Source: an uncultured Collinsella sp.
Lineage (GTDB): Bacteria > Actinomycetota > Coriobacteriia > Coriobacteriales > Coriobacteriaceae
DNA length: 61,595 nucleotides
Assembly: GCA_902494085.1 (NCBI GenBank)
Contig: CABURU010000008.1
Span: forward strand, 1-61,595
Direction: 5' to 3'
In this document: piece by piece, positions 27,267 through 35,925 of the stretch
Layout: each line of letters starts with the position of its first letter
Position numbering within the stretch: the first letter of the stretch is position 1
The notes under the pieces: generated by a model
What the model saw: only the letters and a program-made list of their open reading frames with translations
What the model was told of the DNA's origin: nothing
The model's database searches: none
Position numbers and translations under genes: made by a program

Positions 27267-27608
27267 TTACTCCTCGGCGCCCTCAGCGGCCTCAGCGGCA
27301 GCCTTAGCGGCCTCGGCCTCTTTGGCGAGCTGCTTCTTGGACTTCTTGACGACGGTCTCGGTCTTCTCGCCCTCGTTGGCGGCCTTGACCAGAGCGGCGA
27401 CGGCGTCGGTGAGCTGAGCGCCCTTGGACTGCCAGTCGGCGATCTTCTCGAGGTCGAGGTTGATGGTCTTGGGGGCGGTCATCGGGTTGTAGCGGCCAAC
27501 CTCCTCGATGATACGACCGTCACGCGGGGCGCGGGAATCGGCGACGACGACACGGTAGTACGGACGCTTCTTAGCGCCGTGACGAGCAAGGCGAATCTTG
27601 ACTGCCAA
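27267..27608 (-). CDS. rpsP: 30S ribosomal protein S16
   Basis: A 113-residue small-subunit assembly protein. AVKIRLARHGAKKRPYYRVV at the start and GRYNPMT in the core are classic S16. The C-terminal 40 residues form a Lys/Ala/Glu-rich tail longer than in E. coli. The start is TTG at 27608 with GGAGGAG upstream; the longer reading from 27644 contains that ribosome site and a non-conserved leader. Confidence 0.95.
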   Translation of the reverse strand: MAVKIRLARHGAKKRPYYRVVVADSRAPRDGRIIEEVGRYNPMTAPKTINLDLEKIADWQSKGAQLTDAVAALVKAANEGEKTETVVKKSKKQLAKEAEAAKAAAEAAEGAEE

Positions 27609-27627
27609 AGGAAACTCCTCCAACCAA

Positions 27628-27642
27628 GCAGCTTTAGGCTGC
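27628..27642 (-). promoter_or_regulatory. Small hairpin in the rpsP leader
   Basis: GCAGC/GCTGC form a 5-bp stem with a five-base loop directly upstream of the rpsP ribosome-binding site. It could modulate initiation; no further support is visible. Confidence 0.25.
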
Positions 27643-27737
27643 AACTACAAACAAACAGTTGAACATAATACGCCATCGACGCGGGCAGGTGAAGTCCGTG
27701 AGACCAACTTCTTCGGTGTAGTCGAGGGCAAATCCAT

Positions 27738-27765
27738 ATCTTAGACAAGAATTCGGGATTTGCAA
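27738..27765 (-). promoter_or_regulatory. rpsP operon promoter
   Basis: Minus-strand TTGCAA and TAAGAT are separated by 16 bases. The start would lie near 27731, giving a leader of about 120 nt before the rpsP TTG. Confidence 0.5.
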
Positions 27766-27797
27766 GCACATACACGCACCCCACATGAGCTGCGCGG

Positions 27798-27803
27798 TAT
27801 ACT
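27798..27803 (+). promoter_or_regulatory. dinB -10 element
   Basis: TATACT lies 7 bases upstream of 27810, so transcripts should begin there. No good -35 is seen, and I could not fit a convincing LexA box, so SOS control is not shown. Confidence 0.35.
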
Positions 27804-27848
27804 CATGACATGGAAAGACGCGAACATACATACGGTTATGAGGATGCC

Positions 27849-29063
27849 ATGGGCGTCACGCCGCCTCCCTGGACGGGTCCGGCGGTGGGCCTGATGGACC
27901 TCGATGCGTTTTTTGCGAGCGTGGAAATGCTCGATCATCCCGAATGGCGCGGAAAGCCGCTCATCGTGGGCGGAGACGCCGATTCGCGTGGCGTCGTGTC
28001 CACGTGTTCGTATGAGGCGCGTCGCTTTGGCGTGCACTCTGCCATGCCCTCGGCCGAGGCGCGGCGCTTGTGCCCGCAAGCCATTTGGACACACGGGCAC
28101 TTTGACCGCTACCGCGAGGTGAGCGCGCAGGTCATGGCGATTCTCGCCGACGAGACCCCGCGTGTTGAGCGCGTATCCATCGACGAAGCCTTTATCGATA
28201 TCACACCGGGTCGCTTTGCGCCCGAAGACCCGCTGCTGGTTGCGCGGCGTATAAGCGACCGCGTGGCAGGGCTGGGAGTGACCTGCTCCATTGGCGTGGG
28301 CTGCAACAAGACGGTCGCAAAGATCGCAAGCGAGCGGGATAAGCCGTTTGGGCTGACCATCGTGCGCCCCGGAACCGAGCAGCGCTTTTTGGCCGCGCTG
28401 CCGGTATCTGCCATGAGCGGCATCGGGCGCTCGGCCGAGGAGCGACTGCGCCGCATGCGCATCTACACCCTCGGCGAGCTATCACGTGCACCGGAATCCA
28501 CCTTGGCCTCTATTTTTGGCGTCAACGGCGAACGCATGCGCCAGCGTGCGCTGGGACTCGAAATCTCCGAAGTCACGAGCCTCGATGAAGAGCGCGAGGT
28601 CAAGTCGGTCAGCAATGAACGCACCTTTGCTAAAGATTTAACTGAGCGTGGGGATATTGAGGCGGCGATTGCGCTGTTGGGAGAGTCAGTGGGACGCCGC
28701 CTGCGCCGTCAGGGGCTGACGGGTGCCACGGTAACGCTCAAGCTTAAGTATTCGTATGGCAGCGGGCGTACGGCACAGCGCCGGCTGCCTCATCCGACCG
28801 ACGATGAGAACATCTTCGTGGCGGTTGCACTCGAACTGCTCGACAACATCTGGCAGGATGGTATGCATGTTCGCTTAGCGGGCATCGGCATGAGCGACTT
28901 CGACCACCAAGGCGGCATCCAGACTGACCTGTTCTGCGAGATCGATGACCGCGGAGCCCAATCCAGCGACCGCCGCGACCTCTCCGTCGCCATCGACGCC
29001 GTCCGAGACAAATTCGGCGACACCGCCCTTTCCTTCGGCCGCCAATCCCGCTTCAACGATTAA
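27849..29063 (+). CDS. dinB: DNA polymerase IV (Y-family)
   Basis: A translesion polymerase with low fidelity. The palm motif MDLDAFFASVE and the catalytic SIDEAFIDIT supply the metal-binding acidic residues. The thumb/HhH region (SGIGRSAEERLRRM) and little-finger domain (SNERTFAKDLTE onward) follow. I choose ATG 27849 (404 aa) because GAGGA lies just upstream and the -10 places the transcript start at the earlier ATG 27810. No clear beta-clamp motif was identified at the C terminus. Confidence 0.93.
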   Translation: MGVTPPPWTGPAVGLMDLDAFFASVEMLDHPEWRGKPLIVGGDADSRGVVSTCSYEARRFGVHSAMPSAEARRLCPQAIWTHGHFDRYREVSAQVMAILADETPRVERVSIDEAFIDITPGRFAPEDPLLVARRISDRVAGLGVTCSIGVGCNKTVAKIASERDKPFGLTIVRPGTEQRFLAALPVSAMSGIGRSAEERLRRMRIYTLGELSRAPESTLASIFGVNGERMRQRALGLEISEVTSLDEEREVKSVSNERTFAKDLTERGDIEAAIALLGESVGRRLRRQGLTGATVTLKLKYSYGSGRTAQRRLPHPTDDENIFVAVALELLDNIWQDGMHVRLAGIGMSDFDHQGGIQTDLFCEIDDRGAQSSDRRDLSVAIDAVRDKFGDTALSFGRQSRFND

Positions 29064-29074
29064 CCGCCTTTGGG

Positions 29075-29118
29075 CAAAAAGAAAGCCGGGCAGGTGCGGA
29101 AAACCGCACCTGCCCGGC
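29075..29118. terminator. Terminator between dinB and rsfS
   Basis: A perfect 15-bp stem GCCGGGCAGGTGCGG with a four-base loop. The T run is on the minus strand, so it ends the obg-nadD-yqeK-rsfS transcript; it lies between convergent genes and may also stop dinB. Confidence 0.88.
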
Positions 29119-29159
29119 GATATGCGTGAGGGTAGCTAAACCCCGTCTCAAATGAGCTA

Positions 29160-29615
29160 CTAGAGGAGGTTGAGGGGGAGCTGGGGGGCGTCTCCCCAGA
29201 GTTTCTCGAGGCGGTAGAAGTCGCGGGCTTCGGGAGTGAAGACGTGGACGACAACCGAACCATAGTCCATGAGCATCCAGGTCTTCTGCTCGCGACCCTC
29301 GATGGAGAACGGGTGCTCGCCGCAAGCCTCGGCGACCTTCTCCTCGATCTCGTCGACGATAGAATCGACCTGGCGGTTGTTGGTACCGGTGGCAAGCACA
29401 AAGTAGTCGCATACGTCGGAAAGCTCGGTCAGGTCGAGCACCTGAACGTCCTCGCCCTTCTTGTCGTAGGCGGCCTGCGCGGCGGCGCGGGCGACATCCT
29501 CGGCGGCGACACCGCTCGCAGACAGCGAGGCGGCAGTGCGGTCGGACGTGGCGACGAAGCTCTTGTGCTCCACACCTTCAAGAATCTGCTCGTCGGTCAT
29601 GGTCTCGTCGGCCAT
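29160..29615 (-). CDS. rsfS: Ribosomal silencing factor RsfS
   Basis: A 151-residue protein that binds L14 and blocks subunit joining when nutrients are scarce. The core VLDLTELSDVCDYFVLATGT, NRQVDSIVDEIEEKV and WMLMDYGSVVVHVF are the DUF143 signature. An acidic N-terminal extension of about 50 residues precedes it. Last gene of the obg-nadD-yqeK-rsfS unit. Confidence 0.94.
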   Translation of the reverse strand: MADETMTDEQILEGVEHKSFVATSDRTAASLSASGVAAEDVARAAAQAAYDKKGEDVQVLDLTELSDVCDYFVLATGTNNRQVDSIVDEIEEKVAEACGEHPFSIEGREQKTWMLMDYGSVVVHVFTPEARDFYRLEKLWGDAPQLPLNLL

Positions 29616-29642
29616 GGAATACCTCTTTCTAGACAGCCCGAG

Positions 29643-30251
29643 CTAGCGCAGCTGGGCGTAATGGTTGTAAATCGAAATAGCCGTGGGATAAAGATAGCGC
29701 CCGGACTGAATCACATAGACCAAACCCTGCGCAAAACAGGAGAAGAACAACTCGTCGAGCGTCGACTCCCCCACCATCTTGCGCAGCGCATGGGCATAGT
29801 CGCCGTGACGGTTGGGCTCGATGGCATCGGCCACAAAGACCACCATATCGAGCGGCGTCATGTCGCAGGCACCCACGGTGTGACGGTCGACAGCCTGGAA
29901 AACGGCCGGCGACAGCTCGGGAAAAAGCTGCGGAAGCTCATAGGCGGCAACAGGGCCATGCAAAAGCGGCGTCGCGGCAGAAGGAGAGCCGGCAATCTTA
30001 ATGCCGTAATGCAGAGCGCGCGTGACCAGCTCGTCATCGGAAAGCACCTTGTCCCAGTCGTGGATCAAGCCGGCGGCAGCGGCATCAAAGCGGTCGACGC
30101 CGTAGACCTCGGCCAGATGAAGTGCGGTCTCGGCAACGCTCAGCGAATGCACATAGCGCTTGCGCTTATCCTTCATGCGAACATCGAGCAGCTCTTGAAT
30201 GCGCTTGAGCAGCGCGCGCTCATCGCCCTCAAACTGATCCTCTACCGACAA
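29643..30251 (-). CDS. yqeK: YqeK-type HD domain hydrolase
   Basis: A 202-residue HD-superfamily phosphohydrolase. Metal-binding residues appear as the His in HSLSVAETA, the HD pair in LIHDWDKVL and the later His/Asp positions (LLHGPVAA, DRHTVG). In related bacteria YqeK hydrolyses symmetrical Ap4A. The TTG start follows GGGGG in the end region of nadD. It lies between nadD and rsfS, a conserved order in Gram-positives. Confidence 0.9.
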   Translation of the reverse strand: MSVEDQFEGDERALLKRIQELLDVRMKDKRKRYVHSLSVAETALHLAEVYGVDRFDAAAAGLIHDWDKVLSDDELVTRALHYGIKIAGSPSAATPLLHGPVAAYELPQLFPELSPAVFQAVDRHTVGACDMTPLDMVVFVADAIEPNRHGDYAHALRKMVGESTLDELFFSCFAQGLVYVIQSGRYLYPTAISIYNHYAQLR

Positions 30252-30263
30252 CGTAGACCCCCA

Positions 30264-30941
30264 TCACTCAAAATCTTCTTGGCCCAAATCGGCATATAGC
30301 CTGCGTTTGCGAATGTAGCCGAGCACGGACTCGCTCGTAAGATAGCGCACGCTCATACCGCGGGCAACTCGCTTACGAATGTTCGTCGAGCTGATCGCCA
30401 GCGCCGGAATCTGAATATAGCGCACGTCGAACGGCAGCCCCGACTCTTTGATTCGGGCACGCGCCGTATCGATATCAAAGCCCGGTCGCGTCGCCGCAAT
30501 AAAGGTAGCAAGCTCAGCGATTCGTTCGGCATCATGCCAGGTCACAATATCGATAATCGCGTCGGCGCCCGTAATAAAGTAGAGCTTTACCTGCGGCGGG
30601 TAAAAGTCGCGAAGGGCATGAAGCGTATCGGCCGTATAGGTTACGCCCGGACGGTCGATCTCGAACCGGCTCGCCAAGAAAGCCGGGTTCGCGGCGGTGG
30701 CGAGGACCGTCATGGCATAACGGTCCTCGGCAGGCGTCACCGGCTTGTCAAGCTTAAAGGCAGGCGTGCCCGCCGGCATAAATAGCACGGCATCCAAGTC
30801 GAGGGACTCACGCGCCTGCTCGGCAGTCACCAGGTGCCCGTAATGGATGGGATCAAAGGTGCCGCCCATAATGCCGAGCCTAAACTCCTGCCCGTCCTCT
30901 AGAGGAAGCTCGGGCAGACCGATTCCACCGCGCAGCGACAT
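30264..30941 (-). CDS. nadD: Nicotinate-nucleotide adenylyltransferase
   Basis: A 225-residue nucleotidyltransferase that makes deamido-NAD from NaMN and ATP. The motif LGIMGGTFDPIHYGHL (about 22-37) and the C-terminal ISSTNIRKRVARG signature are clear. About 21 residues precede the core, longer than usual. It begins three bases after the obg stop. Confidence 0.95.
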   Translation of the reverse strand: MSLRGGIGLPELPLEDGQEFRLGIMGGTFDPIHYGHLVTAEQARESLDLDAVLFMPAGTPAFKLDKPVTPAEDRYAMTVLATAANPAFLASRFEIDRPGVTYTADTLHALRDFYPPQVKLYFITGADAIIDIVTWHDAERIAELATFIAATRPGFDIDTARARIKESGLPFDVRYIQIPALAISSTNIRKRVARGMSVRYLTSESVLGYIRKRRLYADLGQEDFE

Positions 30942-30944
30942 GGC

Positions 30945-32411
30945 TTACTCGCCCTCCGGGGTCTCGACATCGTCCGCGGCATCCGTCGCATCGACAACCT
31001 CGACGCCCTCATTCGCAGCTTCGGTCACGTCAATGGCCTCAACGGCAACGTCCTCGCCAGCATCCTCGAGTTCCTCGTACTCCGAGAAGTCCTCAGCGCC
31101 CTCAAAGTCAAAGGCGCGCTGACAAATGCGGACCTCGTCGCCCGCACGACAACCGGCCTTCTCAAGCGCGTCGTCAACACCCATACGCGCAAACTTATGC
31201 TGCAGGTAAATGACGGCTTCTTCGTTTTCCCAGTCGGTCTGGATGACCATGCGCTCGATGGCACGACCGACCACGCGGAAGGCACCGGGCTCTTCCTGAA
31301 CAATGCGGAAACGCTTCTCACGCTGCAGGCGACGGCGCTCCCACTCATCGTCGCGCAGAACGACCGGCTCATCGGAGACAGCCAACTCGGCGCGCAGCTT
31401 AGCCACCTGCTCGCCCACGGCAAGCATCAGCGTGTTGAGGCCGGCGCCCGTCACAGCAGACACGGCAAAGAACATATGTCCATCGTCGAGCGCTGCGCGC
31501 TTAAGGTCGGCAATCTTGTCGGCCGTGCCCGGCGCGTCGCACTTGTTGGCAACGACGATCTGCGGACGCTCCGAAAGCTCGGCGCCATACTGCTCGAGCT
31601 CGCGGTTGATGATGCGATAGTCCTCAACCGGATCGCGATCCTCAAAACCACCCGTCATGTCGACGACGTGCATGATGAGTGCCGTGCGCTCGATGTGGCG
31701 CAGGAACTGATGGCCCAGGCCCTTGCCCTCGCTCGCACCCTCGATGAGACCGGGAACGTCGGCAACGACGTAAGAATATTCGCCGGCACGCACCATGCCG
31801 AGGTTCGGCACGAGCGTGGTAAACGGGTAGTCGGCAATCTTGGGACGGGCGGCACTCATGCGCGCGATGAGCGATGACTTACCCACCGAGGGGAAGCCCA
31901 CGAGCGCGGCATCGGCCATAAGCTTCATCTCGAGCTCGATCCAGTGTTCCTCGGCCGGCTCGCCCAGCTGAGCGAACGCGGGCGCGCGGCGCACCGACGT
32001 CACAAAGTGCGTGTTGCCCAGGCCGCCGGCACCGCCGGGCGCCACGACAACGCGCTCGCCATCGTGAACGAGGTCGGCAATATCGAACATCGGGGTCTGC
32101 GTCTCGGGATCGAGCTCGCGCACCACGGTACCCATAGGGACCTTGAGAATCAGGTCCTCGCCGCTCTTACCGTTACGACGGGCACCCTGCCCGTGCGTGC
32201 CGCGCTCGGCGCGGAAGTGATGCTTAAAGCGGTAATCGATCAGCGAAGACAGCTGAGCATCGGCCTGGATGACGACATTGCCGCCACGACCGCCGTCGCC
32301 GCCATCGGGGCCGCCCTTGGGGACAAATGCCTCGCGCCTAAACGACATGCATCCGGCTCCGCCGTCGCCGCCGCACACGTTAATGCGGCTGATATCGGTG
32401 AACTGTGACAA
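30945..32411 (-). CDS. obgE: GTPase Obg, with acidic C-terminal tail
   Basis: An essential ribosome-assembly and stringent-response GTPase. The glycine-rich OBG domain spans 1-158, the G domain has GFPSVGKSS (172-180), DVPGLIEGA and NKCD, and an OCT domain follows (about 350-425). The last 55 residues are almost entirely acidic and Ala/Val. The start is TTG with TAGGAGG upstream. A terminator-like hairpin separates it from rpmA. Confidence 0.96.
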   Translation of the reverse strand: MSQFTDISRINVCGGDGGAGCMSFRREAFVPKGGPDGGDGGRGGNVVIQADAQLSSLIDYRFKHHFRAERGTHGQGARRNGKSGEDLILKVPMGTVVRELDPETQTPMFDIADLVHDGERVVVAPGGAGGLGNTHFVTSVRRAPAFAQLGEPAEEHWIELEMKLMADAALVGFPSVGKSSLIARMSAARPKIADYPFTTLVPNLGMVRAGEYSYVVADVPGLIEGASEGKGLGHQFLRHIERTALIMHVVDMTGGFEDRDPVEDYRIINRELEQYGAELSERPQIVVANKCDAPGTADKIADLKRAALDDGHMFFAVSAVTGAGLNTLMLAVGEQVAKLRAELAVSDEPVVLRDDEWERRRLQREKRFRIVQEEPGAFRVVGRAIERMVIQTDWENEEAVIYLQHKFARMGVDDALEKAGCRAGDEVRICQRAFDFEGAEDFSEYEELEDAGEDVAVEAIDVTEAANEGVEVVDATDAADDVETPEGE

Positions 32412-32427
32412 CAGAATCGCCTCCTAC

Positions 32428-32470
32428 AAAAAGAGGGAGACCCTTGAATCCTAAAACTCAAGTGCCTCCC
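32428..32470 (-). terminator. Terminator/attenuator between rpmA and obgE
   Basis: A long imperfect stem (GGGAGGCACTTGA against TCAAGGGTCTCCC) is followed by CTTTTTG on the minus strand. It should lower obgE expression relative to rplU-rpmA. Confidence 0.7.
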
Positions 32471-32495
32471 ACATATGTGCTCTATGAAGGGTGAA

Positions 32496-32753
32496 TTACG
32501 CGTTCGCGAGCGGGCGTACGCTGACCCTGTGCTTGATACCCTTGTGGAACTCAACGGTACCGTCGACCAGCGCGAACAGCGTGTCGTCCTTACCACGGCC
32601 AACGTTCTCACCCGGGTGGATGTGCGTGCCGTGCTGACGGACGAGAATCGTGCCCGTGGTTACCGTCTGGCCGGCATAGCGCTTCGTGCCAAGGCGCTGA
32701 CCGCGGGAGTCACGGCCATTACGGGAGGAACCGAGTCCTTTTTTGTGTGCCAT
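32496..32753 (-). CDS. rpmA: 50S ribosomal protein L27
   Basis: An 85-residue protein near the peptidyl-transferase centre. MAHKKGLGSSRNGRDS begins directly as the mature form, so there is no Firmicutes-style cleaved leader. GQRLGTKRYAGQ and the HIHPGENVGRGKDDTLFA block complete the family signature. It lies 33 bases behind rplU. Confidence 0.97.
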   Translation of the reverse strand: MAHKKGLGSSRNGRDSRGQRLGTKRYAGQTVTTGTILVRQHGTHIHPGENVGRGKDDTLFALVDGTVEFHKGIKHRVSVRPLANA

Positions 32754-32786
32754 TGTGTATACCTACTCTTTCGTTACGAGTGTAAT

Positions 32787-33161
32787 CTACTCGGCGACGG
32801 GAGCCTCGGCAACAGCCTCAGCCTCTGCCTTGACAGCCTTCTTGGCGCGGGAGGTAGCCTGGACCTTCACGATCTTCAGCTTGGTGAGCTGCTGACGGTG
32901 ACCCTTCAGACGACGATAGCGCTTACGCTTGTGGAACTTGAAGACCAGCTGCTTCTCGCCCTTGAACTGCTCAACGATCTGAGCGGTAACCTTGGCCTTG
33001 GCCAGCTTGTCGGGATCGGTGACGATCTTCTTACCATCGTTGAGGAAGATAACCGGCAGGGTGACCTTGTCGCCCTCATTGCCCTCGATCTTCTCGACGG
33101 TGATGACATCGTCGGTGGCGACCTTGTACTGCTTGCCGCCCGTGTTAACGATTGCGTACAT
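32787..33161 (-). CDS. rplU: 50S ribosomal protein L21
   Basis: A 124-residue large-subunit protein. MYAIVNTGGKQYKVATDDVI and FKFHKRKRYRRLKGHRQQLT are classic L21. An Ala/Glu-rich tail of about 25 residues extends the C terminus. Start ATG 33161 is chosen because the L21 consensus begins there; the reading from 33182 adds seven residues over the leader. Confidence 0.96.
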   Translation of the reverse strand: MYAIVNTGGKQYKVATDDVITVEKIEGNEGDKVTLPVIFLNDGKKIVTDPDKLAKAKVTAQIVEQFKGEKQLVFKFHKRKRYRRLKGHRQQLTKLKIVKVQATSRAKKAVKAEAEAVAEAPVAE

Positions 33162-33203
33162 GTTTACTTGCCCTTCATGCATCAGTTAGTGCAACAGCCG
33201 AAT

Positions 33204-33232
33204 ATAGTAGCAGGCGAAAATAACCCCGTCAA
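33204..33232 (-). promoter_or_regulatory. rplU-rpmA promoter
   Basis: Minus-strand TTGACG and TACTAT are separated by 17 bases. The -35 overlaps the stop codon of the upstream radical SAM-associated gene. The leader is only about 35 nt. Confidence 0.72.
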
Positions 33233-34041
33233 CGAGTATGTGGAGCAAATCCACAAGTTCGCACAGGTATGGGGCTGACGAGTCGGCCCTCGTCGTCCTC
33301 GCATGCTTGATTCTGACGCTCGACATCGTAGGAGCAGATGGTCACGAGGTCTTGCATACCGGTGGAAACAATAGGTGCATCCACGCCCGGGGTCAAGCCC
33401 TGCAACAAAACATCAGCAGCAGAAAGCAAAATTTCCGGACGCATGGAGCCCTCGTTGTCGGCATGGGTGTCGAGCATGAGCACCAAATGGTCCGGGCGCT
33501 CCCCCGCCGTGAGCTCATAGCCCACGAGCGTGTGATCCAAATCCAAGCGCTTGCTCTTTTTTCCGCGCGCGTAGTCGATGCCATGGCCCGCGCGCAGCGT
33601 GTCGATCGCACGATGCACCTCGTCGGCGCTTACGGGCGCCTCGGGGTCCAGATGCAGGTCGATGCGATACGACAGGCGCGTGAGCTGCGCCGTCAACGCC
33701 GGCGTGCGCACGTCGATGTACGCCGCCTCGATGGGCGCCAGATCGGCCGGAGACGCCGCAGCCAGGCGCCCAAACGCCTCGTCGAGCGCCACGAACTCGG
33801 TCATAAACAGGTCATACCACTCACATGTCGACGACGTACCCACCGGTAGCGCCGAAGAGAAGCCCACGCGCATGTGCGGAGAGAAGCCCTGCGTGACGGC
33901 ATAGGGAAGTCCCGCACGGCGCACGATGCGCTCAATGGTATGGATCACTTCGAGATGGCCCAGGTACTTAAGGCGATCGCGCTTGCCATAGCGAACACGA
34001 AGCCTAAAGAGCGAGGGGTTGTCGGTCAGGCGCTCACTCAT
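33229..34041 (-). CDS. Radical SAM-associated DUF2344 protein
   Basis: A 270-residue protein of the TIGR03936/DUF2344 family, found beside or fused to the radical SAM protein encoded just upstream. The N terminus RLRVRYGKRDRLKYLGHLEV and PYAVTQGFSPHMRVGF are family motifs. The ATG overlaps the radical SAM stop as ATGA, so the two are made together. Substrate is not established; an RNA-related role is suggested only by the rplU-rpmA neighbours. Confidence 0.85.
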   Translation of the reverse strand: MSERLTDNPSLFRLRVRYGKRDRLKYLGHLEVIHTIERIVRRAGLPYAVTQGFSPHMRVGFSSALPVGTSSTCEWYDLFMTEFVALDEAFGRLAAASPADLAPIEAAYIDVRTPALTAQLTRLSYRIDLHLDPEAPVSADEVHRAIDTLRAGHGIDYARGKKSKRLDLDHTLVGYELTAGERPDHLVLMLDTHADNEGSMRPEILLSAADVLLQGLTPGVDAPIVSTGMQDLVTICSYDVERQNQACEDDEGRLVSPIPVRTCGFAPHTR

Positions 34042-35915
34042 GCGCGATCACCCATCAATACATTCTTGGCGTGGAGCGTGGGGCAGATCCCGCAGCCGGT
34101 GCACGACGTGCGGGTGCAGTCGGGAGTCGTGACGCCCTCGAGCGAGCGACGGTACTCGCGCTCGAGAAAGCCGCGTGTGCAGCCGGGGCTCACGTGCTCC
34201 CACGGCAGGCGCCAGTCCAACTCGTAGGGCAGGTGCACGAGCTCATTGAGGTCGATGCCGTTTTTGGCAGCAGCCTCCTTCCAGTTATCGAGCGAGAAAT
34301 GCTCTACCCAGGCGTCAAAGCGAGAGCCCGAGCGCCAAGCGTCGATGATGACGGGCGTCATGTCACGACCGGCGCGGGACAGTGCGGCCTCGATGAGCGA
34401 GGTCTCGGCATCGTGGTAATGCACGCGGACGGCACGGTTGCGAACGCTCGTGATAAGCAACTTCTGGCGACGTTTGACGTCGTCGTAGTCGAGCTGCGGG
34501 CACCACTGGAACGGCGTGGCAGCCTTGGGGATAAAGACCGAAACCGAGATCGACACCGAGATCGAGCCGCGACGAGCCTTGGGCACCACGGAACGACCGA
34601 GCTCCAGCACGTGATCGGCCAGATTGGCGATGGCCACGATGTCCTCGTCGCGCTCGCCGGGAAGGCCCATCATAAAGTAGAGCTTCATGCGGTTCCAGCC
34701 GGCCTCGAAGGCCGCCTTGGCCGCACGGTCCAGGTCCTCCTCGGTCACGTTCTTGTTAATGATGTCGCGCATGCGCTGGCTGCCGGCCTCGGGCGCGAAC
34801 GTCAGGCCGCCCTTCTTTTCGCCGGCAACCGACTCGGCCATATCCACGCCAAACGAATCCAGGCGCTGCGACGGAATAGACACGCGAATACCCGTATCCT
34901 CCAGGCGACGGTTGAGCCTGCCGAGCACGTCGCGAATGCAGGAGTGGTCGGTCGTGGAGAGCGAGGTCAGCGACACCTCGTCATAGCCAGTCTTTTCCAG
35001 ACCCTGAATCACCGACGAGACAATCTGGTCGGCCGAGCGCTCGCGCACTGGGCGATACGTCATGCCGGCCTGACAAAAACGACAGCCGCGGGCGCAGCCG
35101 CGCAGGATCTCGATAGACAGGCGGTCGTGAACCAGCTGCGCATAGGGCACGCACGACTGCGACAGCGGATTCGTGGCGCCGAAATCCTCAACGACGCGCT
35201 TGTAGACCACGGTCGGCGCATCCTTGCCTTCACGCGGCACGGTGTAGCCATGCGGCGAGCAGGGCTCGTCGTGACGAACCTCATAGAGCGACGGCACGTA
35301 GTTGCCGGCAATGGATGCAAGCTGCTCGACAATCTGCGCGCGCGGGACTCCTTCATCACGCAGGCGGCGATGCAGCTGGCAGGTCTCGAGCAGCGATTCC
35401 TCGCCCTCACCGATGAGGATGGCATCGAAGAAGGCCGCGTACGGCTCGGGGTTGTACACCGAGGGGCCGCCGGCGATGATAATGGGGTCGTCCTCGGTGC
35501 GGTCAGCCGCTAACAGCGGAATACCAGCGAGGTCGAGTGCCTCGAGGAAGTTCGTCACCGCCATCTCGTGCGGCACATGCAGGCCGACGATATCAAACGA
35601 AGCGACCGGCGCTGCACCCTCGAGCGAGAGCAGCGGAATGCCTGCCTCGCGCATGGCGTCACCCATATCGGGCCACGGCACATAGCCGCGCTCGCAGGAG
35701 ATGCCCTCGGCCTGGTTAAGGATGTTGTAGAGGATGGCGATGCCCTGGTTGGGCAGACCGACCTCGTACACATCCGGGTAGATCAGGCAGCAACGGTAGT
35801 CGGCATCGGCCTTGGAAAGCGTGCCCCACTCGTGATCGATATAGCGGCTCGGTTTCTCGACCTTGGCGAGCAGCGGCTCAATTAAATGAAAACAGTCTTG
35901 GTATGCAACGCGCAA
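34038..35915 (-). CDS. B12-binding-like radical SAM protein (TIGR03960 type)
   Basis: A 625-residue enzyme. The N-terminal part (about 35-200) resembles a B12-binding/Rossmann domain. The radical SAM cluster motif is CARGCRFCQAG (Cys274, Cys278, Cys281), followed by a TIM-barrel with GLPGERDED. A second Cys cluster, CTRTSCTGCGIC, lies near the C terminus and could hold another iron-sulphur centre. The start is TTG behind AGGGG. Its reaction is unknown; DUF2344 is its coupled partner. Confidence 0.87.
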   Translation of the reverse strand: MRVAYQDCFHLIEPLLAKVEKPSRYIDHEWGTLSKADADYRCCLIYPDVYEVGLPNQGIAILYNILNQAEGISCERGYVPWPDMGDAMREAGIPLLSLEGAAPVASFDIVGLHVPHEMAVTNFLEALDLAGIPLLAADRTEDDPIIIAGGPSVYNPEPYAAFFDAILIGEGEESLLETCQLHRRLRDEGVPRAQIVEQLASIAGNYVPSLYEVRHDEPCSPHGYTVPREGKDAPTVVYKRVVEDFGATNPLSQSCVPYAQLVHDRLSIEILRGCARGCRFCQAGMTYRPVRERSADQIVSSVIQGLEKTGYDEVSLTSLSTTDHSCIRDVLGRLNRRLEDTGIRVSIPSQRLDSFGVDMAESVAGEKKGGLTFAPEAGSQRMRDIINKNVTEEDLDRAAKAAFEAGWNRMKLYFMMGLPGERDEDIVAIANLADHVLELGRSVVPKARRGSISVSISVSVFIPKAATPFQWCPQLDYDDVKRRQKLLITSVRNRAVRVHYHDAETSLIEAALSRAGRDMTPVIIDAWRSGSRFDAWVEHFSLDNWKEAAAKNGIDLNELVHLPYELDWRLPWEHVSPGCTRGFLEREYRRSLEGVTTPDCTRTSCTGCGICPTLHAKNVLMGDRA

Positions 35916-35925
35916 CGGAAAACCC

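Noticed and set aside
27810..27860. LexA/SOS box near the dinB start (GCGAACATACATACGGTT)
   Set aside because: The half-sites do not have the spacing of the Gram-positive CGAAC-N4-GTTCG box, so SOS control is not supported.
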